A DNA stretch of 45,918 bases from the NCBI GenBank assembly GCA_905201685.1, contig CAJKOW010000012.1:1-45918 (forward strand), in the 5' to 3' direction. The DNA is from an uncultured Bacteroides sp. (GTDB lineage Bacteria > Bacteroidota > Bacteroidia > Bacteroidales > Bacteroidaceae). Numbering within the stretch: the stretch's first letter is position 1; each line of letters starts with the position of its first letter. Position numbers and translations under genes: made by a program. The notes beneath the pieces are model-generated. The model made no database searches. It worked only from the letters and a program-made list of their open reading frames with translations, and had not been told where the DNA came from. Shown one piece after another: positions 28,182 to 36,226 of the stretch.

Positions 28182-31088
28182 ATGAAGAAATTCGCGTTTT
28201 CTTTTCTCTTTTGCTTAGCAACCATTGGCCTGTATGCCCAGGACATCGAACGCAATGTCGAAGAACGACTGCAGGATTTTTTTCACAACTACACCTGCTC
28301 GGCCACCCGGCTTGGCACCTGCCGGCTCGACAGTTTCCGCATCGACTACTCCCGGAAACAGATACTGATCTATGCCGGAGAGCGCTTTGCCTACCAGCCC
28401 TTCCGTCCCGAGATCACCGAAGGCATCTACCGCAGCATCCGTCAGCTCCTGCCCGGCCCCGTCCGCTACTTCGACATCACGCTCTGTGCCGGCGACCGCA
28501 GCATCGACGACCTCATCCCCAACTTCTACCGCAAAGGGAAGAAAGACAAGAAGCGCCTCTACCATCACCTCGATTATTCGGGTGCTCCCTGGGTCAGCTG
28601 CACGTCACGCCCGTACGACATTACGCGCGGACTTGCCGGCCGCCACATCGCCCTCTGGCAAAGCCATGGCAAATACTACATCAACCGGAAAGACCAGTGG
28701 GGCTGGCAGCGTCCCCGGCTGTTCTGCACCACCGAAGACCAGTTCACCCAGTCCTTCGTCCTGCCCTATCTCATTCCCATGCTCGAGCATGCCGGCGCCT
28801 GTGTCTATACCCCGCGCGAACGCGACACGCAGCTCCACGAAGTCATCGTCGATAACGACGGCTCCCCCACCGCCACACGGTCCATCTACCTCGAAGAGAA
28901 AAGCCGGAAAGCCCGCTGGCAGGATGCCCCCCAACGCGGATTTGCCCAACGGAAAACCGTCTATCAGAACGGGGAGAATCCCTTCACCGACGGCACCGCC
29001 CGCTTCGCCCGCACCGAAAAGAAGAAAGAGAAAGCCTTCGCCGAATGGATCCCCGACATCCCCGAGACCGGCGAATATGCCGTTTACGTATCCTACCAGA
29101 CCCTCCCCCAGAGTGTCAGCGATGCCAAGTACTTAGTATTCCACAACGGCGGAGTGACCGAGTTCAAGGTAAACCAGCAAATCGGCGGAGGCACCTGGGT
29201 CTATTTAGGCACCTTCTCGTTCGACAAGGGAGTCAACGACTACGGCATGGTCGTGCTGAGCAACGAGAGCAGCGAAAGCGGTGTCGTCTGTGCCGATGCC
29301 GTGCGCTTCGGCGGCGGCATGGGCAACATAGCCCGCGGTGGTCACACCAGCGGCCTTCCCCGCTACCTCGAGGGTGCCCGCTACTACACCCAGTGGGCCG
29401 GCATGCCGGCTCAGGTCTATGGACGCCCCGAAGCCGACAACGACTATGCCGACGACATCAATGCCCGCTCACGCACCCTCAACTACCTGTCCGGCGGCTC
29501 CGTCTTCAACCCCGGCTCCCCCGGCAAGGGAGTCCCCTTCGAGATGAGCCTGGCTCTGCACAGCGACGCCGGAGCCGACAAGGAAGGCCGGATTATCGGC
29601 ACGCTGGGCATCTTCACCACCCGGTTCAACGACGGCCTGCTTGCCACCGGCACCGACCGCTACGCTTCACGCGACCTCTCCGACCTCTTGCTCACCCAGT
29701 TGCAGCGCGACATCCGCTCCACATTCAACGTTGACTGGACACGCCGCAGCCTGTGGAACCGCAACTACAGCGAAACCCGTCTGCCATCCGTTCCCTCGGC
29801 CATCGTCGAACTGCTGTCCCATCAGAACTTTGCCGACATGCGGCTGGGTCACGACCCCAACTTCAAGTTCACCGTCGGTCGCTCGCTCTACAAAGCCATC
29901 CTGAAGTACCTCTGCACCCAGCACGACCAGCCCTACGTAGTCCAGCCCCTGCCGGTCAGCCATTTTGCCATCCGGTTTGGCCGGAAAAAGAATACGGTCG
30001 AACTCTCCTGGAAGGCAACCGACGACCCGTCCGAACCTACCGCCACCCCGCGCGAATACATCGTCTATACACGCATCGGCCGCGGTGGCTTCGACAATGG
30101 TGTCCGCGTCAGCGGCCCCTCCTGCACCTTGCCCATCGAGCCCGGCATCATCTATTCCTTCAAAGTGACGGCCGTCAACCGGGGCGGCGAAAGCTTCCCG
30201 TCCGAAGTCCTGTCTGCCTACAAGGCCCGCCGCGAAGCCCATCAGGTGCTCATCGTCAACGGCTTCGACCGCATCAGCGGCCCTGCCGCCATCGACAACG
30301 ACCTGCAGGCGGGCTTCGACCTGACACAGGACGTGGGTATCCCCTACCTCTACGACATTTCCCTCTGCGGCTACCAGCAGGACTTCAACCGGCGCAACGC
30401 CGGCCGCACGTTGGGCGAGAGCGGCAGCGAACTCGAAGGTCTTCGGATAGCCGGCAACAGCTTCGACTATCCCTTCATCCACGGCAAAGCCATTCAGGCT
30501 GCCGGCCGCTATAGCTTTGTGTCGTGCAGCGACGAAGCGGTCGAAGAAGGCCGTGTCACCCTCGAAGACTATGCCGTGGTCGATTACATCTTGGGCATGG
30601 AGAAAGACGACCGTACCTCCAACCCTGCCCGCAACATCTACTACAAGACCTTCACCTCGCCCATGCAGCGGCTCCTCACCTCCTACTGCCGCTCCGGCGG
30701 TCGCCTGTTGGTCAGCGGTGCCTACATCGCCAGCGACATGAACGGGTCGCCAGGCGAACGCTCCTTCACCCAAGAGGTGCTCAAGTACAGCTGTGCCGGC
30801 ACGGTCCGCCCCGCCGGAAGCTACATCTCCGTCCAGGGCTTGGGACGTCGGCTGAACCTCCTCTGCGCCCCCAACAGCCGGACCTGTCCCCTTGCTTCCA
30901 CCGATTGCCTGCAGCCGGCCTCGCCCGCATTTGCAGCCATGGTTTACGCCGATAGCCGTGCCGCTTCGGCCGTTGCTTACAAAGGGAACGACTATCGCAC
31001 CTTCGTCATGGGCTTCCCCTTCGAAAGCATCCCTTCCGAGGCAGACAGAGCCGGTATTATGGCATCGGTTTTGAAATTCTTTGAATAA
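28182..31088 (+). CDS. Secreted N-acetylmuramoyl-L-alanine amidase-like protein with golvesin-type insertion
   Basis: A 968-residue exported protein; the signal peptide is MKKFAFSFLFCLATIGLYAQ. It looks like an Amidase_3-type zinc hydrolase split by an insertion: IALWQSHGKYY (His162) and TTEDQFTQSF (Glu near 185) come first, then a golvesin C-terminal-like beta-sandwich (about 235-375; AEWIPDIPETGEYAVYVSYQ and VVCADAVRFGGG), then MSLALHSDAGAD (His460) and a C-terminal amidase half. A fibronectin-III-like domain (about 600-690) and an unassigned C-terminal domain follow. Similar proteins are sometimes labelled xanthan lyase. Peptidoglycan cleavage is inferred from the metal ligands and from nagA nearby. 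Confidence 0.75.
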   Translation: MKKFAFSFLFCLATIGLYAQDIERNVEERLQDFFHNYTCSATRLGTCRLDSFRIDYSRKQILIYAGERFAYQPFRPEITEGIYRSIRQLLPGPVRYFDITLCAGDRSIDDLIPNFYRKGKKDKKRLYHHLDYSGAPWVSCTSRPYDITRGLAGRHIALWQSHGKYYINRKDQWGWQRPRLFCTTEDQFTQSFVLPYLIPMLEHAGACVYTPRERDTQLHEVIVDNDGSPTATRSIYLEEKSRKARWQDAPQRGFAQRKTVYQNGENPFTDGTARFARTEKKKEKAFAEWIPDIPETGEYAVYVSYQTLPQSVSDAKYLVFHNGGVTEFKVNQQIGGGTWVYLGTFSFDKGVNDYGMVVLSNESSESGVVCADAVRFGGGMGNIARGGHTSGLPRYLEGARYYTQWAGMPAQVYGRPEADNDYADDINARSRTLNYLSGGSVFNPGSPGKGVPFEMSLALHSDAGADKEGRIIGTLGIFTTRFNDGLLATGTDRYASRDLSDLLLTQLQRDIRSTFNVDWTRRSLWNRNYSETRLPSVPSAIVELLSHQNFADMRLGHDPNFKFTVGRSLYKAILKYLCTQHDQPYVVQPLPVSHFAIRFGRKKNTVELSWKATDDPSEPTATPREYIVYTRIGRGGFDNGVRVSGPSCTLPIEPGIIYSFKVTAVNRGGESFPSEVLSAYKARREAHQVLIVNGFDRISGPAAIDNDLQAGFDLTQDVGIPYLYDISLCGYQQDFNRRNAGRTLGESGSELEGLRIAGNSFDYPFIHGKAIQAAGRYSFVSCSDEAVEEGRVTLEDYAVVDYILGMEKDDRTSNPARNIYYKTFTSPMQRLLTSYCRSGGRLLVSGAYIASDMNGSPGERSFTQEVLKYSCAGTVRPAGSYISVQGLGRRLNLLCAPNSRTCPLASTDCLQPASPAFAAMVYADSRAASAVAYKGNDYRTFVMGFPFESIPSEADRAGIMASVLKFFE

Positions 31089-31110
31089 TCAAAAAAAACT
31101 TCTATCTTTG
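31080..31110 (+). promoter_or_regulatory. Bacteroides-type promoter (TTTG, 19 bases, TATCTTTG) for the 31.3-kb operon
   Basis: TTTG at 31080-31083 and TATCTTTG at 31103-31110 are 19 bases apart, matching the -33/-7 consensus. It overlaps the stop codon of the preceding gene. Transcription would begin near 31117, leaving a leader of about 195 bases that contains the A/T repeat block. Confidence 0.7.
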
Positions 31111-31140
31111 CCACAAACGAAATACGGAAGGAGTTAATGA

Positions 31141-31308
31141 GCTTTTAAGTTTTTGAGTTTTTAAGTTGATGAGTTGATGAATTATTAAGTTAAAGTAAAA
31201 CGATCACTTACAAACTCAAAACCCCAAAACCCAAAAACTCAAGAACTCAGAAACTCAAAAAACTTAAGAACTCAAAAACTTAAAACTTAAAACTTAAAAA
31301 CTCAAAAG
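31141..31308. repeat. A/T-rich tandem and inverted repeat in the operon leader
   Basis: The left arm TTTTTGAGTTTTTAAGTT is complemented by AACTTAAAAACTCAAAAG ending three bases before the ATG at 31311. Between them are many AAAACTCAAAA and AACTTAAAA units. The arms could pair in the leader RNA and hold the start region in a hairpin. Confidence 0.65.
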
Positions 31309-31310
31309 CC

Positions 31311-31625
31311 ATGTACACCATACAAGCCAACCCCAGCGGGACACGCAGCATCGAGGTTTCCGACGAGAACCTCTCAACCATCGAAAGATACGGATTGTTC
31401 CGTCACCTGATTGACAGCAACGGCATTGTCGATGAAACCGTGCTCGACAAGCTCAAACTGAACATCCGTTCCCTGATCGCCTCCCAGGAAGAGAACAGCA
31501 AAGACCTGCTCGACCTGTGCATCGACGTTATCTACCATAATAATATGAAAGCCTTTGGTCTGCAGCAACTCATCAGGCTGTATCTTCAATGGCTTGCCAA
31601 ACAGGAGAATTCAGAAGAAGAATGA
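31311..31625 (+). CDS. Small conserved hypothetical protein upstream of the YgiQ operon
   Basis: A 104-residue soluble, mostly helical, acidic protein (YGLFRHLIDSNGIVDETVLD; IDVIYHNNMKAFGLQQLI). No signal peptide, metal motif or known domain is recognised. Its stop overlaps the next ATG (ATGA), so it is translationally coupled to the TusA-like gene and then ygiQ. Function unknown. Confidence 0.8.
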   Translation: MYTIQANPSGTRSIEVSDENLSTIERYGLFRHLIDSNGIVDETVLDKLKLNIRSLIASQEENSKDLLDLCIDVIYHNNMKAFGLQQLIRLYLQWLAKQENSEEE

Positions 31626-31846
31626 AAACGGTCAACACCTGCGGACAACGGCATTACAGCCCGCTCATCCCCGCCATGATTGCAATTTGCGAAGCTTCAC
31701 GGGGCGAACAGCTGGAAATCATCATGGATGATTCCTCAGCCTTCAACGACCTCAAGGAATATCTGTCCGAGCAACAGATCGGCTTTCGCGAGATCTACAA
31801 CGGCGAACAGATGACCCTGCAATTTACCCCCACTCCCCGCCCATGA
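31622..31846 (+). CDS. TusA/SirA-like small protein lacking the sulfur-carrier cysteine
   Basis: A 74-residue protein with the beta-alpha-beta pattern of TusA/SirA: a short strand, then SPLIPAMIAICEASRGEQLEI, DDSSAFNDLKEYLSEQ and a C-terminal strand MTLQFT. In TusA the loop reads GLxCPxP with the sulfur-carrying Cys; here it is CGQRHYSPLIP, so the Cys position is His and only the final Pro is kept. Classical sulfur relay is therefore unlikely. The start is ATG 31622, overlapping the previous stop; the end overlaps the YgiQ start by four bases. Confidence 0.7.
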   Translation: MKTVNTCGQRHYSPLIPAMIAICEASRGEQLEIIMDDSSAFNDLKEYLSEQQIGFREIYNGEQMTLQFTPTPRP

Positions 31847-33693
31847 AAGAATACCGTCTGACCGACTGGTTACCCACCACCAAAAAAGAAGTGGAACTTC
31901 ATGGATGGGACGAACTGGATGTCATCCTCTTCAGTGGCGATGCCTACGTGGATCATCCTTCATTCGGAGCCGCCGTCATCGGCCGCATCCTCGAAGCCGA
32001 AGGTCTGCGGGTAGCCATTGTGCCCCAGCCCAACTGGCGCGACGACCTGCGCGATTTCAGGAAGCTGGGTCGCCCCCGCCTGTTCTTCGGCATCAGTGCC
32101 GGCTGCATGGACTCGATGGTCAACAAATACACGGCCAACAAACGCCTGCGCAGCGACGACGCCTACACCCCCGATGCCCGTCCGGACATGCGTCCCGAGT
32201 ATCCGTCCATCGTCTATACCCGGATACTGAAGCAGCTCTACCCCGATGTCCCCGTCGTACTCGGCGGCATCGAGGCCAGCATGCGCCGCCTCACGCACTA
32301 CGACTACTGGCAGGACAAGGTGCTGCCCAGCATCCTCGTGGACAGCGGCGCCGATGCCCTGATCTATGGCATGGGCGAAAAGCCCGTTGTCGAACTGGTC
32401 CGCCGGCTCATCGCTGCCGGCTCCGCTCCGTGCACCGTCGGTCCCCACTTCCGGCAGTGCATAGCCGACATTCCCCAGATGGCTTACCTCGATGCCCATC
32501 CCCTTCCGCACGAAGACGACATCCTCCTCTTCTCCCACGAAGAATGCCTGAAGGACAAGAAAAAGCAGGCGGCCAACTTCCGCCACATCGAGGAAGAGAG
32601 CAACAAGTACGCCGCTTCGCGCATCCTGCAGGCCGTAGGCCGTCAGACCGTGGTGGTCAATCCGCCCTATCCGCCGCTTACCGAGGCCGAGCTCGACCAC
32701 TCGTTCGACCTGCCCTATACCCGGCTGCCCCATCCCAAGTACAAGGGGAAACGCATCCCCGCCTACGACATGATCAAGTTCTCGGTCAACATCCATCGGG
32801 GCTGTTTCGGCGGCTGTGCCTTCTGCACCATCTCTGCCCATCAGGGCAAGTTCATCGTCAGCCGCTCCAAGGAAAGCATCCTGCGCGAAGTCAAGGCCAT
32901 CATGCAGCTGCCCGACTTCAAGGGTTACCTCAGCGACCTGGGCGGTCCCAGTGCCAACATGTACCGCATGCACGGCAACAACCCCGAGCTCTGCCACAAG
33001 TGCAAGCGCCCGTCGTGCATCCACCCGCAGGTTTGTCCCAACCTGAACACCGACCACCGCCCCCTGCTCGACATCTATCATGCCGTCGATGCCCTGCCGG
33101 GCATCAAGAAGTCGTTCATCGGCAGTGGCGTACGCTACGACCTGCTGCTGCACGAAAGCAAGGACCCCGAGGTCAACCGCAGCACCCGTCAGTACACCCA
33201 CGAGCTCATCGCCCGCCACGTCAGCGGCCGGCTGAAGGTGGCCCCCGAGCATACGTCCGACCGCGTGCTCCGCATCATGCGGAAGCCGTCGTTCAGCCAG
33301 TTCGAGACTTTCAAGAAACAGTTCGATGCCATCAACCGCCAGGAAGGCCTGCGCCAGCAGCTCATCCCCTACTTCATCTCCAGCCACCCCGGCTGCAAGG
33401 AAGAGGACATGGCCGAGCTTGCCGTCATCACCCGTCGCCTGAACTTCCAGTTAGAGCAGGTGCAGGACTTCACGCCCACCCCCATGACGGTCTCCACCGA
33501 AACGTGGTACACGGGCTATCACCCCTACACCCTCGAACCCGTGTTCAGTGCCCGCACCCAGCGCGAGAAACTGGCCCAGCGCCTGTTCTTCTTCTGGTAC
33601 AAGCTCGAAGAGCGCAAAAACATCCTCAACGAGCTTCGCCGCATCGGCCGCACGGATCTGATCGATAAGCTGTATGGTGGGAAGAAGCGGTAG
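31843..33693 (+). CDS. ygiQ: YgiQ-family radical SAM protein
   Basis: A 616-residue radical-SAM enzyme. The N-terminal region resembles a B12-binding-like domain without the DxHxxG motif (about 15-200). The 4Fe-4S motif is CFGGCAFC at residues 321-328, followed by the SAM-binding core and a distinctive cysteine cluster (LCHKCKRPSCIHPQVCPN). The reaction of YgiQ proteins is not established, to my knowledge. It is the third gene of a tightly overlapping operon, whose two small partners may be accessory factors (inference). Very C/G-rich codon use, like its neighbours. Confidence 0.93.
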   Translation: MKEYRLTDWLPTTKKEVELHGWDELDVILFSGDAYVDHPSFGAAVIGRILEAEGLRVAIVPQPNWRDDLRDFRKLGRPRLFFGISAGCMDSMVNKYTANKRLRSDDAYTPDARPDMRPEYPSIVYTRILKQLYPDVPVVLGGIEASMRRLTHYDYWQDKVLPSILVDSGADALIYGMGEKPVVELVRRLIAAGSAPCTVGPHFRQCIADIPQMAYLDAHPLPHEDDILLFSHEECLKDKKKQAANFRHIEEESNKYAASRILQAVGRQTVVVNPPYPPLTEAELDHSFDLPYTRLPHPKYKGKRIPAYDMIKFSVNIHRGCFGGCAFCTISAHQGKFIVSRSKESILREVKAIMQLPDFKGYLSDLGGPSANMYRMHGNNPELCHKCKRPSCIHPQVCPNLNTDHRPLLDIYHAVDALPGIKKSFIGSGVRYDLLLHESKDPEVNRSTRQYTHELIARHVSGRLKVAPEHTSDRVLRIMRKPSFSQFETFKKQFDAINRQEGLRQQLIPYFISSHPGCKEEDMAELAVITRRLNFQLEQVQDFTPTPMTVSTETWYTGYHPYTLEPVFSARTQREKLAQRLFFFWYKLEERKNILNELRRIGRTDLIDKLYGGKKR

Positions 33694-33699
33694 GGCCTC

Positions 33700-33819
33700 C
33701 TCCCAAGGCACGGATTACACGGAATTTCGCGGATGATTATTCTTCTTTCCCTGCGTATTTCCGTGTAATCCGTGTCTAAAAAACAAAATGTCAGTCACTT
33801 TTAGTTTTGACACACCCTC
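33700..33819. mobile_element. Partial MITE-like element after ygiQ
   Basis: Contains AAGGCACGGATTACACGG, its inverted partner CCGTGTAATCCGTG, and the complete right end TTTTGACACACCCTC. Much of it is nearly identical to 23911-24058, but the left terminal repeat is missing, as if truncated just after the ygiQ stop. Confidence 0.65.
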
Positions 33820-33841
33820 AGCACCATGCGGCATTTTCCAT

Positions 33842-35389
33842 TTATCCCACGATTTTCCAGTCTTCGATACGACGGGTAATAGTAGAAAAGTTAACTCCTA
33901 TTTTATACAGTTTGCGCGGATTGGTCGCGAACGGACTGGCATACCCTTTTTCCTCAATTTGTTGCAATGCTTTTTCAGCAGAAGAATTGATTTTCAATTC
34001 AATAATATAAATATAATCCTTCGTCTGAACAGTTAAATCTATACGTCCGTTGCTTGTAGCACGCTCAACCTCCACATCCATACCGATTAAATCGAGTATG
34101 ATGTACATCGCATATTGAAAATTTTTCTCTGTATCGCCTTGAATCTGATAACTTATATTGGCGAAGAATGCAGCCAGATGGTCCATAAAGTCTTCAGGTC
34201 TTCCTTTTATAAGCGCTGCACGCATCTTCGGGACTTTGGCTTTACTCTCTTCAGGATTTGATGACCGCAAATAATAGGTGATCAGCGAATTAAGAAATCC
34301 TTCCTTAACCTCTCCGTTTGGATATCCAAGCGTATATAGTTTACTATCCGAATCGTAACCCTTAATTGTCAGGTAACCTGTCTGAAACAAAAGTGGCACC
34401 GGATTATCAACGATAGAATCAGCCCCATTCAGAGTCGATGCAATCACTTCCTGCTTATCAAGAGTCGTAATGTCAAACGTTGTCTTTCTCAACACATTGA
34501 CAAGCATGGAAGGTGTACCGGTCTCAAACCAATAATTTCCGTATTCTCTGTCCTGCAAAGCATTCAAAAGACTAAATGGATTATAGACCCCCTCACTATC
34601 CGGATGGAAACGGTACCCATCATACTGTTCTTTAAGTTTCCTGTAACAGGTTTCCTTTGAAATTTTATGCTCATTCGCCATTATCGCAATACTTTCATCA
34701 AAGTATTCCTGTAGTTCCGTTTCAGAAATGCCACAAAGTTCTGCATACTGAAGCACCATGGATATGTCCCTCAAATTGTTCATTCCGCTGAACACACTGA
34801 CTTTTCCTATTTTAGATACGCCTGTCAGAAAGGCAAACTTAATTTTTTCATCCTTGACTTTCAGGGTGCTGTAAAACCCCTGAAGTACAGTTCTATAGGT
34901 TTCACCTAACTCTTCATTTGTCAGATTGTCTTCTACCGGTTTGCCATACTCGTCAATAAGCACTACTACCTTACGTCCGGTTACTTCGTACGCAGCATCA
35001 ATGATCTGTCTGAATCTGAGCCCCGGAAGATCAGACTGAGCGGTTATACCGTATTTTTCTTCCCATTCAGTCAAAGTCTGATTCAACATTTTCTGCAGAT
35101 CAGATTCAGCTTTGTAGGCAACTCCGCTAAAATCGATATGAAGTACAGGATATTCCGTCCAGTTCTTTTCAAACGATTCAATGGCAAGTCCCTTAAAAAG
35201 CTCTTTTTCCCCTTTAAAATATGCCTCTAAAGTGGAAGTCAACAGACTTTTACCAAACCTGCGAGGACGGCTAAGAAAATAATATTTTCCTGTGGATACA
35301 AGATTGTACATCAATGCTGTCTTGTCCACATATAAATATCCGCCTTCGCGAATTTCCTTAAAGCTCTGAATACCAACCGGATATAGCAT
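33842..35389 (-). CDS. AAA-ATPase-like protein with PD-(D/E)XK nuclease-type C-terminus
   Basis: A 515-residue protein of the AAA-ATPase-like/DUF1703 type, abundant in gut Bacteroidetes. It opens with LYPVGIQSFKEIREGGYLYV and DKTALMYNL; FLSRPRRFGKSLLTSTLEAY (about 37-56) is the Walker A region and KVVVLIDEYGKPVEDN the Walker B region. Near the end, ATSNGRIDLTVQTKDYIYI and IIELKINSSAEKALQQI carry the D and ExK residues of a PD-(D/E)XK nuclease fold. The family's role is unresolved (mobile-element or defence-like). It is a single gene flanked on both sides by repeats. Confidence 0.88.
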   Translation of the reverse strand: MLYPVGIQSFKEIREGGYLYVDKTALMYNLVSTGKYYFLSRPRRFGKSLLTSTLEAYFKGEKELFKGLAIESFEKNWTEYPVLHIDFSGVAYKAESDLQKMLNQTLTEWEEKYGITAQSDLPGLRFRQIIDAAYEVTGRKVVVLIDEYGKPVEDNLTNEELGETYRTVLQGFYSTLKVKDEKIKFAFLTGVSKIGKVSVFSGMNNLRDISMVLQYAELCGISETELQEYFDESIAIMANEHKISKETCYRKLKEQYDGYRFHPDSEGVYNPFSLLNALQDREYGNYWFETGTPSMLVNVLRKTTFDITTLDKQEVIASTLNGADSIVDNPVPLLFQTGYLTIKGYDSDSKLYTLGYPNGEVKEGFLNSLITYYLRSSNPEESKAKVPKMRAALIKGRPEDFMDHLAAFFANISYQIQGDTEKNFQYAMYIILDLIGMDVEVERATSNGRIDLTVQTKDYIYIIELKINSSAEKALQQIEEKGYASPFATNPRKLYKIGVNFSTITRRIEDWKIVG

Positions 35390-35440
35390 ATTCTTATTTT
35401 CTTTGATGTAATTAGTCCAAATACTGCCTTACTTAAGTTT

Positions 35441-35637
35441 AACTTCGTTGATTTTCAATTCGCAAGTGCTCAACTTATTAGTTGCCAAGGCCTCAGTCAA
35501 CAAGTTTACAAAGCTGAGAACGCCCAGCTTGATAAAGTGTCGCTCGAAACAGCTCACTACAAACGCCTTGTCAACTCGACTACTTGTTACTTGTCAACTG
35601 TAACTGGAACTTGCGAATTGAAAATCGACGAAGTCAA
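35441..35637. repeat. Repeat element with about 27-base terminal inverted repeats
   Basis: The left end (35441-35467, including GATTTTCAATTCGCAAGT) is complementary to the right end (about 35609-35637, including ACTTGCGAATTGAAAATC). The interior carries CAGCTTGATAAAGTG and GTTACTTGTCAACTG, shared with 2602-2740, 44630-44734 and 45813-45918. No coding content. The rest of the 35390-35986 gap holds eroded fragments of the CACAGAGG and CCGTG repeats and the promoter below. Confidence 0.7.
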
Positions 35638-35947
35638 AGTTATAACCTCTACACACAAAGGTACATCATCTATCCTAATTTACCAAAATCTTTTAGTCAA
35701 AAAGGTCGAAATAAGCTTTCCCTACCATTTTATTGCACCACAGATTACACAGAGTACCACAGAGGCCTCTTACCTCCAGAATACCAAGTCCAACCATCCG
35801 TGATCATCCGCGCAATCTCGTGCTGAAGACAACTCTGTGCTGCTCCGTTTCCTCCGCGATGCCCTCCCTTTGACTATCTGACACATCAACATGACCAATT
35901 GGCACTCATTCATCCACTTAAGCCTTCTGATTTTCATCACGAATCCT

Positions 35948-35955
35948 TACTTTTG
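35948..35955 (+). promoter_or_regulatory. Putative -7 promoter motif for the small-peptide/fimbrillin pair
   Basis: TACTTTTG (TAnnTTTG) ends 31 bases before the ATG at 35987. It makes ATG 35987, not the earlier in-frame ATG at 35891, the likely start. Confidence 0.55.
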
Positions 35956-35986
35956 CATCTGTAATTTGACTTTAAACAAAAATAAG

Positions 35987-36178
35987 ATGGATATGAAAAA
36001 GAAAGAATACACTAAACCAAGTGCAAAGCTGGTCGAATGGAATTTCAGTGAGGCGATTTGCAACACGGTTACGGCAACAAGTTATGTGAAATGTATTTCT
36101 ATAGAAAGAGAGACAGGCGTAAATGTGGTAGAAAACAGAGTTTCATCAGGTACGTGGACACGAGTAGGATCAAATTAG
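35987..36178 (+). CDS. 63-residue peptide of unknown function (possible precursor peptide)
   Basis: Starts MDMKKKEYTKPSAKLVEW. The lead resembles a pattern (K-K-x-Y-x-K-P then VVE/VEW) that I recall from many tiny Bacteroidales proteins; this is recollection, not a search. The second half has two cysteines (AICNTVTATSYVKC) and many Ser/Thr/Val. It has no hydrophobic signal sequence. It lies 48 bases upstream of a fimbrillin-like lipoprotein on the same strand and behind its own promoter motif. PqqD-like, peptidase-ABC and nucleotidyltransferase genes occur within 10 kb, so it could be a substrate of that system, but it could equally be an unrelated small protein. Confidence 0.6.
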   Translation: MDMKKKEYTKPSAKLVEWNFSEAICNTVTATSYVKCISIERETGVNVVENRVSSGTWTRVGSN

Positions 36179-36226
36179 TATAATCACGACAGGTGATTGT
36201 GTACAATCTAAATAATATCAGATAGA

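Noticed and set aside
29667..30773. A 368-codon ORF antisense to the amidase-like gene
   Set aside because: Same composition artefact; the forward frame has a signal peptide and recognisable domains.
31141..31308. Regular A/T repeats that superficially resemble a CRISPR array
   Set aside because: Units are short, degenerate and contiguous, with no unique spacers and no cas genes in the window.
31905..33668. A 587-codon forward frame inside ygiQ, and a 475-codon antisense frame at 31960-33387
   Set aside because: Both overlap the full radical-SAM gene and read as low-complexity Arg/Pro/His or Val/Gly/Asp protein; composition artefacts.
33694..33819. Invertible promoter next to ygiQ
   Set aside because: The inverted repeats are internal hairpin arms of a MITE-like unit, and no site-specific recombinase gene or flanking recombination sites were seen.
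33842..35389. AAA-ATPase/nuclease-like gene as the core of a new defence system
   Set aside because: It is a single copy of a family very common in gut Bacteroidetes, with no partner genes; the evidence does not go beyond family membership.
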